Source: JACCZZ01 sp044227805 (lineage in GTDB: Bacteria; Bacteroidota; Bacteroidia; Chitinophagales; UBA10324). From it: a stretch of 22,074 bases of DNA. Location: assembly GCA_044227805.1 (NCBI GenBank), contig JBGAWA010000080.1, forward strand, positions 1 through 22,074, written 5' to 3'. Within the stretch, counting starts at the first letter, position 1. Every line of letters begins with the position of its first letter. The translations under genes and the position numbers were made by a program. The notes under the pieces were generated by a model, which saw only the letters and a program-made list of their open reading frames with translations, was not told where the DNA came from and made no database searches. This document shows positions 9,021 through 16,530 of the stretch, one piece after another.

Positions 9021-9521
9021 TCAGAAGCGGAACCAGATGAATTTTTTCTTCTTCTTGTCAGGCTTAGCCGGCACGCTGGCATAACCGGCAATATTTTCAG
9101 GGCGTAAAACAGGCCTGGAGATAAAATCACTCAGGCCATAAGAACTCAACAGAAAATTATTTGTCTTATCAGGAATAAACTGCTGCTGTTTCTCGATGTC
9201 GAAATAAAATTTACCAATACCTTTCGCCAGGTAGCTTCCCTTTATCAGCAGTTCTTCTTCCGCTTTCAGCACAAACTGATGCACCTTATCCGCCGCCGCA
9301 TGATAACTGATTCCTTCTTCATGTGAAATATACTGTACCAGGTAATCATCCTGCGCCGCCGTGTTTTTGATGAATGAAATGGACTTATGCGGTGGCTGAA
9401 ACAAATGCTGCGTCGGATGTATGGTGGCAGGTGCAGAGGTTGCTTCCCGGGAACCGAATCCGGGAATGACCACCGTATCCTGGTACGACAACAGTTTGCA
9501 GATGTGTTCCGTTACCTCCAT
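9021..9521 (-). CDS. CCDC81-type HU-domain protein lacking a SPOR domain
   Basis: 166-residue protein resembling the N-terminal part of Bacteroidota proteins annotated as 'HU-CCDC81 and SPOR domain-containing'. Residues 1-60 show ICKLLSYQDTVVIPGFGS, then ATIHPTQHLFQPPHKSISF. Residues 65-125 show LVQYISHEEGISYHAAADKV and GIGKFYFDIEKQQQF. These are the two successive HU-like domains of that family. The usual transmembrane segment and C-terminal peptidoglycan-binding SPOR domain are absent. Instead the chain ends in a basic-aromatic tail KPDKKKKKFIWFRF. No signal peptide, so it is probably cytoplasmic, binding DNA or the inner face of the membrane (inference). It converges with the PorP/SprF gene (26 bases between stops) and diverges from the lamin-tail gene. 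Confidence 0.78.
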   Translation of the reverse strand: MEVTEHICKLLSYQDTVVIPGFGSREATSAPATIHPTQHLFQPPHKSISFIKNTAAQDDYLVQYISHEEGISYHAAADKVHQFVLKAEEELLIKGSYLAKGIGKFYFDIEKQQQFIPDKTNNFLLSSYGLSDFISRPVLRPENIAGYASVPAKPDKKKKKFIWFRF

Positions 9522-9541
9522 GCCGGTTGAAAATTGAATGG

Positions 9542-9549
9542 CAAATGTA
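9542..9549 (-). promoter_or_regulatory. -7 promoter box (TACATTTG) of the HU-domain gene
   Basis: Read on the minus strand this is TACATTTG, an exact match to the Bacteroidota -7 consensus TAnnTTTG, with 20 bases between it and the ATG at 9521. No clear TTG element is found at the expected -33 spacing, so the call rests on the -7 box and its placement. Confidence 0.4.
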
Positions 9550-9574
9550 GTTTTTTCTGTCTGATGGAAGTGTC

Positions 9575-9607
9575 ATTGTTAAGTTAAGGTTAAATTCGAT
9601 AAATTCG
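9575..9607 (+). promoter_or_regulatory. Weak candidate promoter for the lamin-tail/polyphosphate gene run
   Basis: ATTG at 9575-9578 and TAAATTCG at 9600-9607 (7 of 8 to TAnnTTTG) are separated by 21 bases, within the usual Bacteroidota spacing. A second TAAATTCG overlaps at 9591-9598. Start codon 40 bases downstream. No other promoter-like sequence is seen ahead of the six-gene run. Confidence 0.3.
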
Positions 9608-9647
9608 CCGTTTCCCATTTCACTTACCTTTTCACTTATTACAGATT

Positions 9648-10937
9648 ATGCTGCATCGTTTACTCTTATTGGTATTGCTGCTTTCTTTCATTACCCCTCC
9701 GGTCTATGGGCAGTCCATTACTTTTTCTGAACTTAATTATAACTCAGACTCTACCACTAATTCAGGCAACTGGGTTGAACTGCTCAACTATGGATCAACC
9801 AATATTGATCTGAGCGGATGGTATCTGAAAGATGATAACAGTGCGAATACCTTTACTTTTCCTGCGGGCACCAACCTTGCTGCCGGTGCCCGCCTGGTAG
9901 TGGTAAACGATCAGCCAAAGTTTTCAGAACAGTTCCCGCTGGTAACAAATTACTTAGGCGAAATGAGTTTCAGTTTTGGAAATGATGCTGATGAAGTGCG
10001 TCTGTTTGACAATACCGGAGCATTAAAACTTTACATGCAATATTCAGACTCGCTTCCCTGGCCTTCCGCTGCTGACGGTACGGGTCGCACGCTGGAACTG
10101 GTTGATCCGCTTGTAACGCCCGGCGAGCCATCCAACTGGTTTGTCGGCTGTATGCAGGGTTCACCCGGTAAGGCATTTACCGCATGTGATGATCCACTCA
10201 TCTTTTCCGAAATCAATTACAACTCTGATACCTTGCTGGATGCCGGAGACTGGATTGAACTATACAACCGCTCCGGCAGCGGGATTAATCTTACCGGCTG
10301 GAGTTTCACCGACAGCAATAACGACAACGCTTATCTCTTTCCCAACAACACGCAAATAGCAGCCGGCGCACGTCTTGTGCTGGTACATGATCCTGTGAAA
10401 TTCATTGCACGGCACCCGACCGTTACGAATTATTTAGGTCCATTCACCTTCAACCTGAGCAATGATGGTGAACTAATCAGGCTTTATAAAAATTCGGGTA
10501 AGCTCACCTTTTCTGTACTCTATGACGATGATGGTGACTGGCCGGAAGGGGCAGACGGCGGTGATTACACTTTAGAACTGCTCAGCCCTACCGGCGATAT
10601 GAACAGTTTCACCAATTGGTTCACCGGTTGCCCCGAAGGCTCACCCGGCGTTGCCTACAACCCTGACTGCAATGTTGGTATTCCGCCTGTTGCCCTTTCT
10701 TCCTTTGAAGTACACTGTGCGCTGCAAAATGATATCCTCCACATCAACTTTCCGGAAGCAGTCCGTTACAGTGAATATGTGGTAATCCTCTGTAATATCT
10801 TAGGGGAAGAGCTGTATCACCAGCAGGCTACTTCAGCGCACATGCAGTTGAGAACTCCTTCCGTTGCCGGTGGCATTTGCCTGCTCAGGATTCAATCCGC
10901 AGCCAATCAGTGGACACAAAAGTTTTTAATTCACTAA
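9648..10937 (+). CDS. Secreted protein with two lamin-tail domains and T9SS type A sorting domain
   Basis: 429 residues. Residues 1-21 are a signal peptide (MLHRLLLLVLLLSFITPPVYG). Two lamin-tail domains follow in tandem, about 24-180 and 183-341. They share the same order of motifs: FSELNYNSD / FSEINYNSD, NWVELLNYG / DWIELYNRS, LSGWYLKDD / LTGWSFTDS, AAGARLVVV / AAGARLVLV, TNYLG, LELV / LELL, GSPG. The C-terminal ~85 residues (YVVILCNILGEELYHQ, then GGICLLRIQ and QKFLIH) are a T9SS type A sorting domain, so the protein is exported to the cell surface or medium. Lamin-tail domains are often attached to CotH-type kinases or nucleases; no such catalytic part is present here. First gene of a tight run that includes the VTC polyphosphate polymerase. 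Confidence 0.85.
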   Translation: MLHRLLLLVLLLSFITPPVYGQSITFSELNYNSDSTTNSGNWVELLNYGSTNIDLSGWYLKDDNSANTFTFPAGTNLAAGARLVVVNDQPKFSEQFPLVTNYLGEMSFSFGNDADEVRLFDNTGALKLYMQYSDSLPWPSAADGTGRTLELVDPLVTPGEPSNWFVGCMQGSPGKAFTACDDPLIFSEINYNSDTLLDAGDWIELYNRSGSGINLTGWSFTDSNNDNAYLFPNNTQIAAGARLVLVHDPVKFIARHPTVTNYLGPFTFNLSNDGELIRLYKNSGKLTFSVLYDDDGDWPEGADGGDYTLELLSPTGDMNSFTNWFTGCPEGSPGVAYNPDCNVGIPPVALSSFEVHCALQNDILHINFPEAVRYSEYVVILCNILGEELYHQQATSAHMQLRTPSVAGGICLLRIQSAANQWTQKFLIH

Positions 10938-10951
10938 ACATTTCGTCAGCT

Positions 10952-11356
10952 TTGAAATTCATACGATCGTCCCTTCCTATTGTATTCTTCCTGTCAAGCA
11001 TACCCATTTGGATGGATTCCTGTACGAAAGGGCCGGGTGAGGGCGGCACTTCTACGATTAAAGGAAAAGTAGTAATCGAAAATTATAATGGAGCAGGCGT
11101 GCTGCAAGCCTCATACTATGCTCCGGAAGAACGAGTGTACCTGATTTTTGGCGATGCCGATTTTTATGGAATGGATACCCGCACCAATTATGACGGCACT
11201 TATGAATTTCCTTATCTGAAAAAAGGAAGCTATACCGTATTCGCTTATTCCGACTGCGACACCTGCGCTTCCGGAACAGCACCGAGTTTACAGCATGTTG
11301 AAATCACTGACAATCACGCTACCGTAGCGGTAGATGATATTATTCTTAGACGATAA
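10952..11356 (+). CDS. Small putative lipoprotein with transthyretin/CarboxypepD-like beta domain
   Basis: Hypothetical protein of about 134 residues. The frame is open further upstream (ATG at 10877, inside the previous gene). TTG at 10952, 14 bases after the preceding stop, gives a compact signal sequence MKFIRSSLPIVFFLSSIPIW ending in MDSC, a loose lipobox with Cys as the probable lipid site. The mature part (IKGKVVIENYNGAGV, RVYLIFGDADFY, TNYDGTYEFPYLKKGSYTV, then VAVDDIILRR) has the layout of a carboxypeptidase-regulatory/transthyretin-like beta-sandwich. The domain is common in Bacteroidota envelope proteins and has no enzymatic residues. Two Cys in DCDTCAS could form a disulfide. Likely anchored in the periplasm or outer membrane and co-transcribed with its neighbours; exact role unknown. 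Confidence 0.65.
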   Translation: MKFIRSSLPIVFFLSSIPIWMDSCTKGPGEGGTSTIKGKVVIENYNGAGVLQASYYAPEERVYLIFGDADFYGMDTRTNYDGTYEFPYLKKGSYTVFAYSDCDTCASGTAPSLQHVEITDNHATVAVDDIILRR

Positions 11357-11380
11357 CTGGCTTTAGTAACCTTACCATCC

Positions 11381-11809
11381 ATGCAAAACAAAACTACGGA
11401 TCTGCTTATTCACCTGCTTTGGATATCCATGACCATTGCATCGCATGGAACAACGCAAGCACAAACAAAACCCTTTCCCGGTAAAATAAAATCAGTGACA
11501 GAGGTGGTGATCGAAACAAAAAGCGGGAAAGAGACAGAGCGAAAAAAATCATTTCAGTCATTTGATGAGCGCGGCAATGTGCTGGAAGAAATAGAATTTG
11601 AAGATGACGGAAAAATAAAATCACATGCCACCTATGAATACAATGAACAAGGCCTGAAAGTGAGGGAAACAGTATTGCTGCCGGACAGCAAAGTGGAAAC
11701 AGTAACGAATTATATCTATGATCATGATGGTAACCGCCTTTCCAAAACCGTGGTGGATAAAAACGGAGTGGTGAAATCGAAAAAAATATACAAGTATGAA
11801 TACCGCTGA
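11381..11809 (+). CDS. Periplasmic YD-repeat-like protein of unknown function
   Basis: 142 residues. The N-terminus (MQNKTTDLLIHLLWISMTIASHGTTQAQ) looks like a signal peptide cut after TQAQ. The remainder is built of short beta-hairpin repeats: SFQSFDERGNVLEEIEFED, HATYEYNEQGLKVRE, then NYIYDHDGNRLSKTVVDKNG and KKIYKYEYR. These resemble the YD/RHS repeat pattern (Y-YD--GN-L). The protein is too short for a toxin-like RHS shell, and no cleavage or toxin module is seen. Its last 14 bases overlap the start of the VTC polyphosphate polymerase gene, implying translational coupling and a shared function. I do not recognise a named family; it could be an envelope accessory factor of the polyphosphate system. 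Confidence 0.7.
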   Translation: MQNKTTDLLIHLLWISMTIASHGTTQAQTKPFPGKIKSVTEVVIETKSGKETERKKSFQSFDERGNVLEEIEFEDDGKIKSHATYEYNEQGLKVRETVLLPDSKVETVTNYIYDHDGNRLSKTVVDKNGVVKSKKIYKYEYR

Positions 11810-12581
11810 AGCTCAATTCATACAACAGGAGCTCGTACACTGTCTGACGGGGTTTCAAACAATCACCCTCAGGGAGATGGAAGCGGTGGAACTGATGAGC
11901 AGGTTTGACAGCAAATACATCTTTAACCGGTCGCTGCTTACCGGGTTCCTTCAGCAGCTTCAGCCAAACTATAAAGTGCTGAAGATTGACTCTCTCCCGC
12001 TTTTCCGATATGAGAATGTATACTTTGACACACCGGAACTGAAATCATACACTGATCATCATAACGGCAAGGCCGGCCGGTATAAAGTGCGATTGAGGAA
12101 ATATGCGGACACTGACAAGAGTTACCTCGAGGTGAAGAGAAAAACCAATAAAGGCCAGACGTTGAAATCAAGAATGATCGTGCAGGGACTGAGCAGGGAA
12201 CTCACTCCAGAACAACTCAACTTTGCAAAATCACAGCTTGGCGGAACGGATCTCACCCTTCAGCCGCAGCTCACCAATAATTTCTCACGGCTTACGCTGG
12301 TAAATGCAATAGACCGTGAACGAGTTACCATCGATCTGATGATTCATTTCAGCCATGATAAAACGGAGAAGACGCTGGATGACCTGGTGATTGCTGAAGT
12401 GAAACAACACCGGCTCACTTCCCTGTCAATGTTTAAGAAACTGATGCAATCCAACCGTATCTTTCCCACCGGTTTCAGTAAATATTGTTTGGGTACCTTG
12501 CTCACCCATACCGGAATAAAATACAATCGCTTTAAACCAAAATTAACCGCACTAAACAAAATCTGTAATGTTGCTGACTGA
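11796..12581 (+). CDS. VTC-domain polyphosphate polymerase
   Basis: 261-residue protein with a single VTC domain, the CYTH-like tunnel fold that in yeast Vtc4 makes polyphosphate from ATP. Tunnel residues are visible in order: SRFDSKYIF (35-43), VYFDTPELKSY (75-85), RYKVRLRKY with alternating basic residues (95-103), the Glu/Lys strand LEVKRKTNKG (111-120) with LKSR (123-126), a central TIDLMI strand (178-183), IAEVKQ (199-204) with Glu201 and Lys203, and FSKYCLG (227-233). All key charged positions appear intact, so the enzyme should be active. It overlaps the YD-repeat-like gene by 14 bases and the DUF4956 gene by 14 bases. Bacterial VTC proteins are frequently encoded next to DUF4956 membrane proteins, which may couple synthesis to the membrane (inference). 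Confidence 0.9.
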   Translation: MNTAEAQFIQQELVHCLTGFQTITLREMEAVELMSRFDSKYIFNRSLLTGFLQQLQPNYKVLKIDSLPLFRYENVYFDTPELKSYTDHHNGKAGRYKVRLRKYADTDKSYLEVKRKTNKGQTLKSRMIVQGLSRELTPEQLNFAKSQLGGTDLTLQPQLTNNFSRLTLVNAIDRERVTIDLMIHFSHDKTEKTLDDLVIAEVKQHRLTSLSMFKKLMQSNRIFPTGFSKYCLGTLLTHTGIKYNRFKPKLTALNKICNVAD

Positions 12582-13185
12582 TGTTCTTTTTGCCACGGAT
12601 TATATATTCTGGAACACCTCCGACCTGCTCGACCTTCTCTTCAGGTTTGCCTTCAATTTCCTGATTGCCTATATCATCATCCGGCGCATTTATTACCCGA
12701 CGCATAAAAACAAAGATTACCTCTTCACCTATTTCCTGTTCAACATCATCATCTTCATCCTGTGTTACATGATGCGTAATACGCAGCTTGAAATCGGTGT
12801 GGCGTTTGGCTTGTTTGCCGTCTTCTCCATTCTTCGCTACCGGACGCTGAATGTCGGCATCATGGACATGGCTTACCTCTTCCTTATTATCAGTGTGGGT
12901 GTGATCAATTCACTCAGCAACGAAAAGGTGAGCATCGTGGAGATATTATTCGCGAATTTCCTGATCGTTTCCGTCATCTATATCCTTGAAAAGATCTGGC
13001 TCGTGCGGATCGCCTCCAACAAGACGGTGATCTATGAAAAAATTGAAAACATACGACCTGAAAACTATGACAAGCTGATTGCTGACCTGAAAGTGCGTAC
13101 CGGTCTTGATGTGCATCGTGTGGAAATTGGCCGCATTGATTTTATGCGCGACATCGTGAGGCTTAAGATCTTTTATTTCGAATAG
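12568..13185 (+). CDS. DUF4956 inner-membrane protein
   Basis: 205-residue integral membrane protein. About four to five hydrophobic helices are visible in the first 145 residues: LLFRFAFNFLIAYIIIRRIYY, YLFTYFLFNIIIFILCYMM, VAFGLFAVFSILRYR, MAYLFLIISVGVINSL and LFANFLIVSVIYILEKIW. A soluble C-terminal domain of about 60 residues follows (LIADLKVRTGLDVHRVEIG, then DFMRDIVRLKIFYFE). This is the DUF4956 layout; the family regularly sits beside VTC-domain polymerases. It starts 14 bases inside the end of the VTC gene, so the two are probably translated together and may act as a membrane complex. Ends with TAG. Function is not established; a role in placing or exporting polyphosphate is inference. 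Confidence 0.88.
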   Translation: MLLTDVLFATDYIFWNTSDLLDLLFRFAFNFLIAYIIIRRIYYPTHKNKDYLFTYFLFNIIIFILCYMMRNTQLEIGVAFGLFAVFSILRYRTLNVGIMDMAYLFLIISVGVINSLSNEKVSIVEILFANFLIVSVIYILEKIWLVRIASNKTVIYEKIENIRPENYDKLIADLKVRTGLDVHRVEIGRIDFMRDIVRLKIFYFE

Positions 13186-13191
13186 TCGGTC

Positions 13192-13848
13192 GTGAAAATC
13201 AGCGCTTCCGCCCGCTCCGCTGCCATCCTGATCTTTTTGATTTGCCGGTTGGGTATTTTCGCTGTTAATGCGCAGGAGAAAGATTTCCAAACCTGGACAA
13301 GCGCTGAAATCGACAAAAAGCTTTCTAAGAAATTCAAGCTGCAACTATCGCAAGAGCTGAGGCTGAAAAACAACTCCACTCAACTTGGTTCCACATTTAC
13401 GGATGCAGGATTCAAATATAAAGTGCTGAAGAATCTTGATGCGGGACTCTACTATCGTTTCATTGTAACACAGGATGCTGTCGCGCACCGGCCCTATCTT
13501 GATGTGAGCTATGACCTGGAACAGGGCCGTTGGACGATTGAACCAAGATTACGCTTTCAGCACCAGGTTCAGCGAGATCAACCCGCTGAAGATTATATCA
13601 GGCCCAAGCTTTCTATCAACTACCGGGTAGTTAAGCACTGGGGACCGTATGTGAGTGGCGAATTTTTCTATCATACTTTTTATAATAAAGGAAATGAAAT
13701 CGACCAATACAGACTGAGTGCAGGTGTTCATTATTCATTCACCAAAGAGCACTCCCTGAAAGTTTATTATCTCTTTAGCCAGGAGTTGAATGTAACCAAT
13801 GCCTTGCAGCGGCATGTTGCCGGGTTGAGTTACAAATATGATTTTTAG
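13192..13848 (+). CDS. DUF2490 outer-membrane beta-barrel protein
   Basis: 218 residues. A GTG start at 13192, six bases after the DUF4956 stop, gives the signal peptide MKISASARSAAILIFLIC...NAQ. The mature chain begins EKDFQTWTSAEIDKKLSKKF, the characteristic opening of DUF2490. It continues as alternating strands: LQLSQELRLKNN, GFKYKVLKNLDAGLYYRF, WTIEPRLRFQHQV, VSGEFFYHTF, DQYRLSAGVHYSF and a C-terminal aromatic strand LSYKYDF, the usual signal for outer-membrane insertion. It closes the polyphosphate gene run and could form the outer-membrane partner of the VTC/DUF4956 pair (inference from position). Ends with TAG. The following 75 bases separate it from the convergent Omp85 gene, with no obvious terminator. 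Confidence 0.82.
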   Translation: MKISASARSAAILIFLICRLGIFAVNAQEKDFQTWTSAEIDKKLSKKFKLQLSQELRLKNNSTQLGSTFTDAGFKYKVLKNLDAGLYYRFIVTQDAVAHRPYLDVSYDLEQGRWTIEPRLRFQHQVQRDQPAEDYIRPKLSINYRVVKHWGPYVSGEFFYHTFYNKGNEIDQYRLSAGVHYSFTKEHSLKVYYLFSQELNVTNALQRHVAGLSYKYDF

Positions 13849-13923
13849 ATTTTTCAACCCCGAGTGCTGCCATTCAAACAGCATTCAGTGTTAAACCCGC
13901 ACATTGCTATAAAGAAATCCGGA

Positions 13924-16530
13924 TCAAAACCACCATCCCAGTTTCATATTGAAAAGTCCATCCGGCTCGTCATCCGAAATGGCATAGGTAACAGAGAGTA
14001 CAGCCAGTCCGAATGGATTCAGCCAGAAGCCGCCGCCATAGCTGGTGTGAATCTTATCGGACATATCGTCATCCACCCAGACGCGACCATTGTCGAACAG
14101 GCCAATGACACCGATGTCAGCGGGAAAAATATAAGCATTGAAGTGAAATAGTTTCATCCGCAGTTCCAGGTTATTATACATAGCTGATCGTCCTGAAAAC
14201 CGTTCGCCCCGCAATCCACGCACATTTTGATTTGATCGGCCACCAATGATGTTTGCCTGGTAAAATTCAAAATCGCCAAGGTTGTATCCCCCGCCGAATC
14301 GTGTGGCCAGCACCAGGCGTTCACCATGGCGGTCATAGAAATGATAATAGATTGAAATGAATCCGCGCAGAAAGCCGAAATTAACCGTGTTGTCTTCAGT
14401 CTGTTTCAGATAGCCTGTATTTACCAAAAACCTGACCTGAAAATGCGGCAGGGTATCAGCGCTGAAAGGATTAAAAGTGAACTGTGTATTCACACCGAGA
14501 TAGTGCTTGCGGGAGATATTATCAGCCGTAAGGGTCGGAAATACTTCGCTGAAGTTATCAATCGTATCAGCCGAAAGCCGCGCCTGCTGATAGATCGGCC
14601 CGAATAAAAAACGCAACTTGTCCTCGCCTCCCGCTTCCAGCGCAGGAAACAACAGCAGTTGATTAATCCGAAGGTGGTAATCCTCTGCCGGAAATTCCTG
14701 CTTGGTTTCATTCCCGTAGCCAAAAAAATTCTGCCGGTAATTCGGCGCATAAATATTCGCACTGACATTAAGATCCAGCTTCCCGAACACATCAGTAAAG
14801 TCACCTTTGTAGCCAAAATGAAAGGCACCGGTTTTCATGGCAGCCTCACCGCTGAATGCCTGTTTGGATTTATACGGATATTTCTTGAAGCCCTGTGTGG
14901 TGCGGGCGACACTGGCACCTAAGAAAACGCCATCATCACTGTTGTAGCCGAAGACCGGAAAAAAACCATTGAAATTATACTCATAACTTTTGGTTGAATA
15001 ACTGTTGAACAGGGTATCGGCATTGGTAAGATCGCGCGCTTCTGTTCCGGCACTCAGGTAATTCCCGTCTTTGCTGTCGTAATATTTCGTGGACTTACCC
15101 AACCCTCCTGCCTTGCTTCTGTCAATAACACTGTCGCGTCCCTCTCCTCCTACAATCCGCAGCAGTGTGTTATGACCTGATGTTCCGGATACATCAAAAA
15201 CATCATTTTCTCCAAGCCCATATAATATTAATTCATCGGTTTCCTGTTTCAGAAAGGTGCGATGATAAAAGGGCCTTCCTTTCATCCCATTCTTCCATTG
15301 GTAAACCGTAACATCCGTTTGCCCGGGATCTATTCTTTTGATTTCAAAATAGTCTGATTTATGCGTGCCCGTAATGGTCACCTCTTTGGCGAGAAAGGAA
15401 TAATACTTTTCGGCTATGGACGGAAGATTGTCGCGCCGGGCTTTCAAGGTATGCATGATTTCCGGTGCCGTGAGTGAATAGATCGTGTCCGGCCAAACGC
15501 GGAAAGCTGAATCTATCGCAGCATCTGACAGTGATTGCCTGAGTGTATCAGCCATTTGAAGCCAGTCGTTGCGCGTCATGCGCGTCAGGAAATTGTGATC
15601 AAAATATCGCGCGCCATAGTTAAACCACTTTGTGCTCAGTGGCATTGGCTTATAACGCTGCATCTTTCGGGTACTTTGCACATTCAGGCTTGCATAGGAA
15701 GGGAGTATCCCATCAAAATTAAAGAACGCCTGATCGCGGTCGCGTGGCACCGGCCGGAACATTTTACGGCCATCTGCGAGGTTAAACTGTGCCCAGCGCC
15801 ATTGATCTTCATGCCTGTCCCAGTCGCCAATCAGCATATCAAACAGCCGCGAACGAAGCACAAATTTTTCATCTACATAATTGTCGCTGCTTTTCTGCAG
15901 ATAGTTGTAGAGATCGAAGGTACCCGCTACTTTTTTAAAACCACTCAATCCTTCTTCCACCCCTGCATTGTTCAGTTCGCGTTCTTCAAATAAAACCACC
16001 TGGTGCTTAAACAATTCGCGGAAATCACCGAGTGCGGGGTCGTCCGGCACATACAACACCATGGGGTTGGAGTGATAAATACCGGCAGGCTTCGCGAGTT
16101 CAGCCGCCACCAAAAATCCATAAGGGTGTGATGCGGAAATCTGATCCTGTATGGCATCGGTAATGATGGTATTGCGAAATACACCGGAAACGGTTTTCGA
16201 AGGATCCTTATCTATCGTTCTGATCACATACTGGTTGCTGTCGCCACCCATCAGTCGCAGCGACAGGGTTTGAAATCCGCCACCGCGCTTCAGTGGGGTG
16301 AGTCCGCCTTTCATGTGCAGCAGGTCGAGGTAACGCATGGTGATTGGGGCAGACCACACTTCACGGTAGTGATTGCCGAGCAACAACCTGCCGATAAACT
16401 GCGCATGATATTTATCGCTCGCAGCGCGCACAATGACGCTGTCACGATAATCTCGATTTTGCGCACCGGCCATTTCGGTTGCCAGCTGCAGCAACATCAC
16501 TGCGAGAAGCGATTTCCAGTTAATGCGCAT
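13924..16530 (-). CDS. Omp85/BamA-TamA family outer-membrane protein with kinase-like N-terminal domain
   Basis: 868 residues. Residues 1-23 are a signal peptide (AGAQ end). Residues about 75-275 show, in order: a Gly-rich turn KRGGGFQTLSLRL (81-93), QYVIRTIDKDPSK (100-112), a helix ITDAIQDQISASHPYG, NPMVLYVPDD (155-164), LFDMLIGDWDRHEDQW (229-244) and FRPVPRDRDQAFFNFDG (258-274). This order resembles the ATP-lysine strand, catalytic loop and metal-binding loop of FAM20/CotH/HipA-type kinases. Residues 430-470 carry RTX-like turns (LYGLGENDVFDVSG, IVGGEGRDSVID). Residues about 525-868 are an Omp85 barrel with the family's VRGF-type motif as NVRGLRGERFSG (769-780) and a terminal aromatic strand. 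No POTRA domains or N-terminal metallophosphoesterase are seen. The first 11 bases overlap the end of the upstream propeller lipoprotein gene. The barrel is firm; the kinase reading is inference. Confidence 0.85.
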   Translation of the reverse strand: MRINWKSLLAVMLLQLATEMAGAQNRDYRDSVIVRAASDKYHAQFIGRLLLGNHYREVWSAPITMRYLDLLHMKGGLTPLKRGGGFQTLSLRLMGGDSNQYVIRTIDKDPSKTVSGVFRNTIITDAIQDQISASHPYGFLVAAELAKPAGIYHSNPMVLYVPDDPALGDFRELFKHQVVLFEERELNNAGVEEGLSGFKKVAGTFDLYNYLQKSSDNYVDEKFVLRSRLFDMLIGDWDRHEDQWRWAQFNLADGRKMFRPVPRDRDQAFFNFDGILPSYASLNVQSTRKMQRYKPMPLSTKWFNYGARYFDHNFLTRMTRNDWLQMADTLRQSLSDAAIDSAFRVWPDTIYSLTAPEIMHTLKARRDNLPSIAEKYYSFLAKEVTITGTHKSDYFEIKRIDPGQTDVTVYQWKNGMKGRPFYHRTFLKQETDELILYGLGENDVFDVSGTSGHNTLLRIVGGEGRDSVIDRSKAGGLGKSTKYYDSKDGNYLSAGTEARDLTNADTLFNSYSTKSYEYNFNGFFPVFGYNSDDGVFLGASVARTTQGFKKYPYKSKQAFSGEAAMKTGAFHFGYKGDFTDVFGKLDLNVSANIYAPNYRQNFFGYGNETKQEFPAEDYHLRINQLLLFPALEAGGEDKLRFLFGPIYQQARLSADTIDNFSEVFPTLTADNISRKHYLGVNTQFTFNPFSADTLPHFQVRFLVNTGYLKQTEDNTVNFGFLRGFISIYYHFYDRHGERLVLATRFGGGYNLGDFEFYQANIIGGRSNQNVRGLRGERFSGRSAMYNNLELRMKLFHFNAYIFPADIGVIGLFDNGRVWVDDDMSDKIHTSYGGGFWLNPFGLAVLSVTYAISDDEPDGLFNMKLGWWF

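Noticed and set aside
11406..11858. 150-codon minus-strand frame opposite the YD-repeat-like gene
   Set aside because: Cys/Phe/Leu-rich translation typical of an antisense shadow; the plus-strand gene has a signal peptide and coupled overlap with VTC.
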